NCBI GenBank assembly: GCA_016649475.1
Contig: JAENXP010000167.1
Location: forward strand, 1 to 6,072
Reading direction: 5' to 3'
DNA: 6,072 bases
DNA from: Burkholderiales bacterium
Lineage (GTDB): Bacteria; Pseudomonadota; Gammaproteobacteria; Burkholderiales; SG8-39
This document shows, in pieces, positions 5,999-6,072 of the stretch (the stretch's first letter is position 1; every line of letters begins with the position of its first letter). Made by a program: the position numbers and the translations under genes. The notes beneath the pieces were generated by a model. The model did no database searches, had not been told where the DNA came from, and saw nothing but the letters and a program-made list of their open reading frames with translations.

Positions 5999-6072
5999 TT
6001 AATCCACCGGTGCGGCGATGAAGGCGGTTTCCGCCAGGCTATTGCGTCCCTGTTGCTTGGCGCTACTTCCCC
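5999..6072 (-). CDS. probable diguanylate cyclase (GGDEF) C-terminus, 5' part outside window
   Basis: An open minus-strand frame enters from the right edge and stops at TAA (6001-5999). The 23 whole visible codons read SSAKQQGRNSLAE and then a short tail ending APVD. The AKQQGRN segment is characteristic of the last helix of GGDEF domains (usually LYxAKxxGRN), which make cyclic di-GMP from two GTP. The tail of about 14 residues after it is normal for a C-terminal GGDEF. Against this, the residues just before AK read G-S-S instead of the usual L-Y-x, and the active-site motif lies beyond the window, so neither activity nor domain partners can be judged. It reads in the same direction as the hemerythrin gene, 137 bases upstream of it. 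The frame agrees with the GC-rich codon use of the neighbours. Confidence 0.5.
   Translation of the reverse strand, partial: GSSAKQQGRNSLAETAFIAAPVD

Overview
The window is GC-rich proteobacterial chromosome, densely packed with housekeeping and signalling genes. FabA, FabB and OmpR look very close to their gammaproteobacterial counterparts. The periplasmic part of the EnvZ-like kinase instead recalls the RisS-type sensors of Betaproteobacteria, so I lean towards a betaproteobacterium, with a gammaproteobacterium as the alternative. No mobile element, CRISPR array, tRNA or rRNA was seen. No stretch over 300 bases lacks a gene.

Layout. (1) Bases 1-323 hold the 3' end of ispF (MEP isoprenoid pathway), plus strand. 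(2) A 137-base spacer with a possible promoter leads into a tight plus-strand cluster, fabA-fabB-thpR (461-2741). FabA makes the cis-3-decenoyl-ACP that FabB elongates, which is the anaerobic route to unsaturated fatty acids. ThpR, a 2H-family RNA cyclic phosphodiesterase, follows 4 bases later. (3) Convergent to these, on the minus strand, is an ompR-envZ two-component pair (ompR 4917-4195, envZ 4127-2811). (4) Divergent from ompR is a small exported arginine-rich protein of unknown function (5083-5397). The 165-base divergent spacer holds two identical 8-mers one helical turn apart, a plausible OmpR box. (5) Further right, on the minus strand, is a single-domain bacteriohemerythrin (5861-5433) with all seven iron ligands. 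Upstream of it, cut by the window edge, is a 23-residue C-terminus that looks like the end of a GGDEF diguanylate cyclase.

The most interesting unannotated signals lie in the 137 bases before the hemerythrin gene. There is a perfect FNR/CRP-family palindrome (TTGAC-N4-GTCAA), a -10-like hexamer at class II spacing, and a compound hairpin with a GNRA-type tetraloop in the predicted leader. Together they suggest that an oxygen-binding protein is itself controlled by an oxygen- or NO-responsive regulator, beside a probable c-di-GMP enzyme. Most of the window is ordinary. I see no clearly new multi-gene system, only these regulatory candidates and one uncharacterised exported protein.
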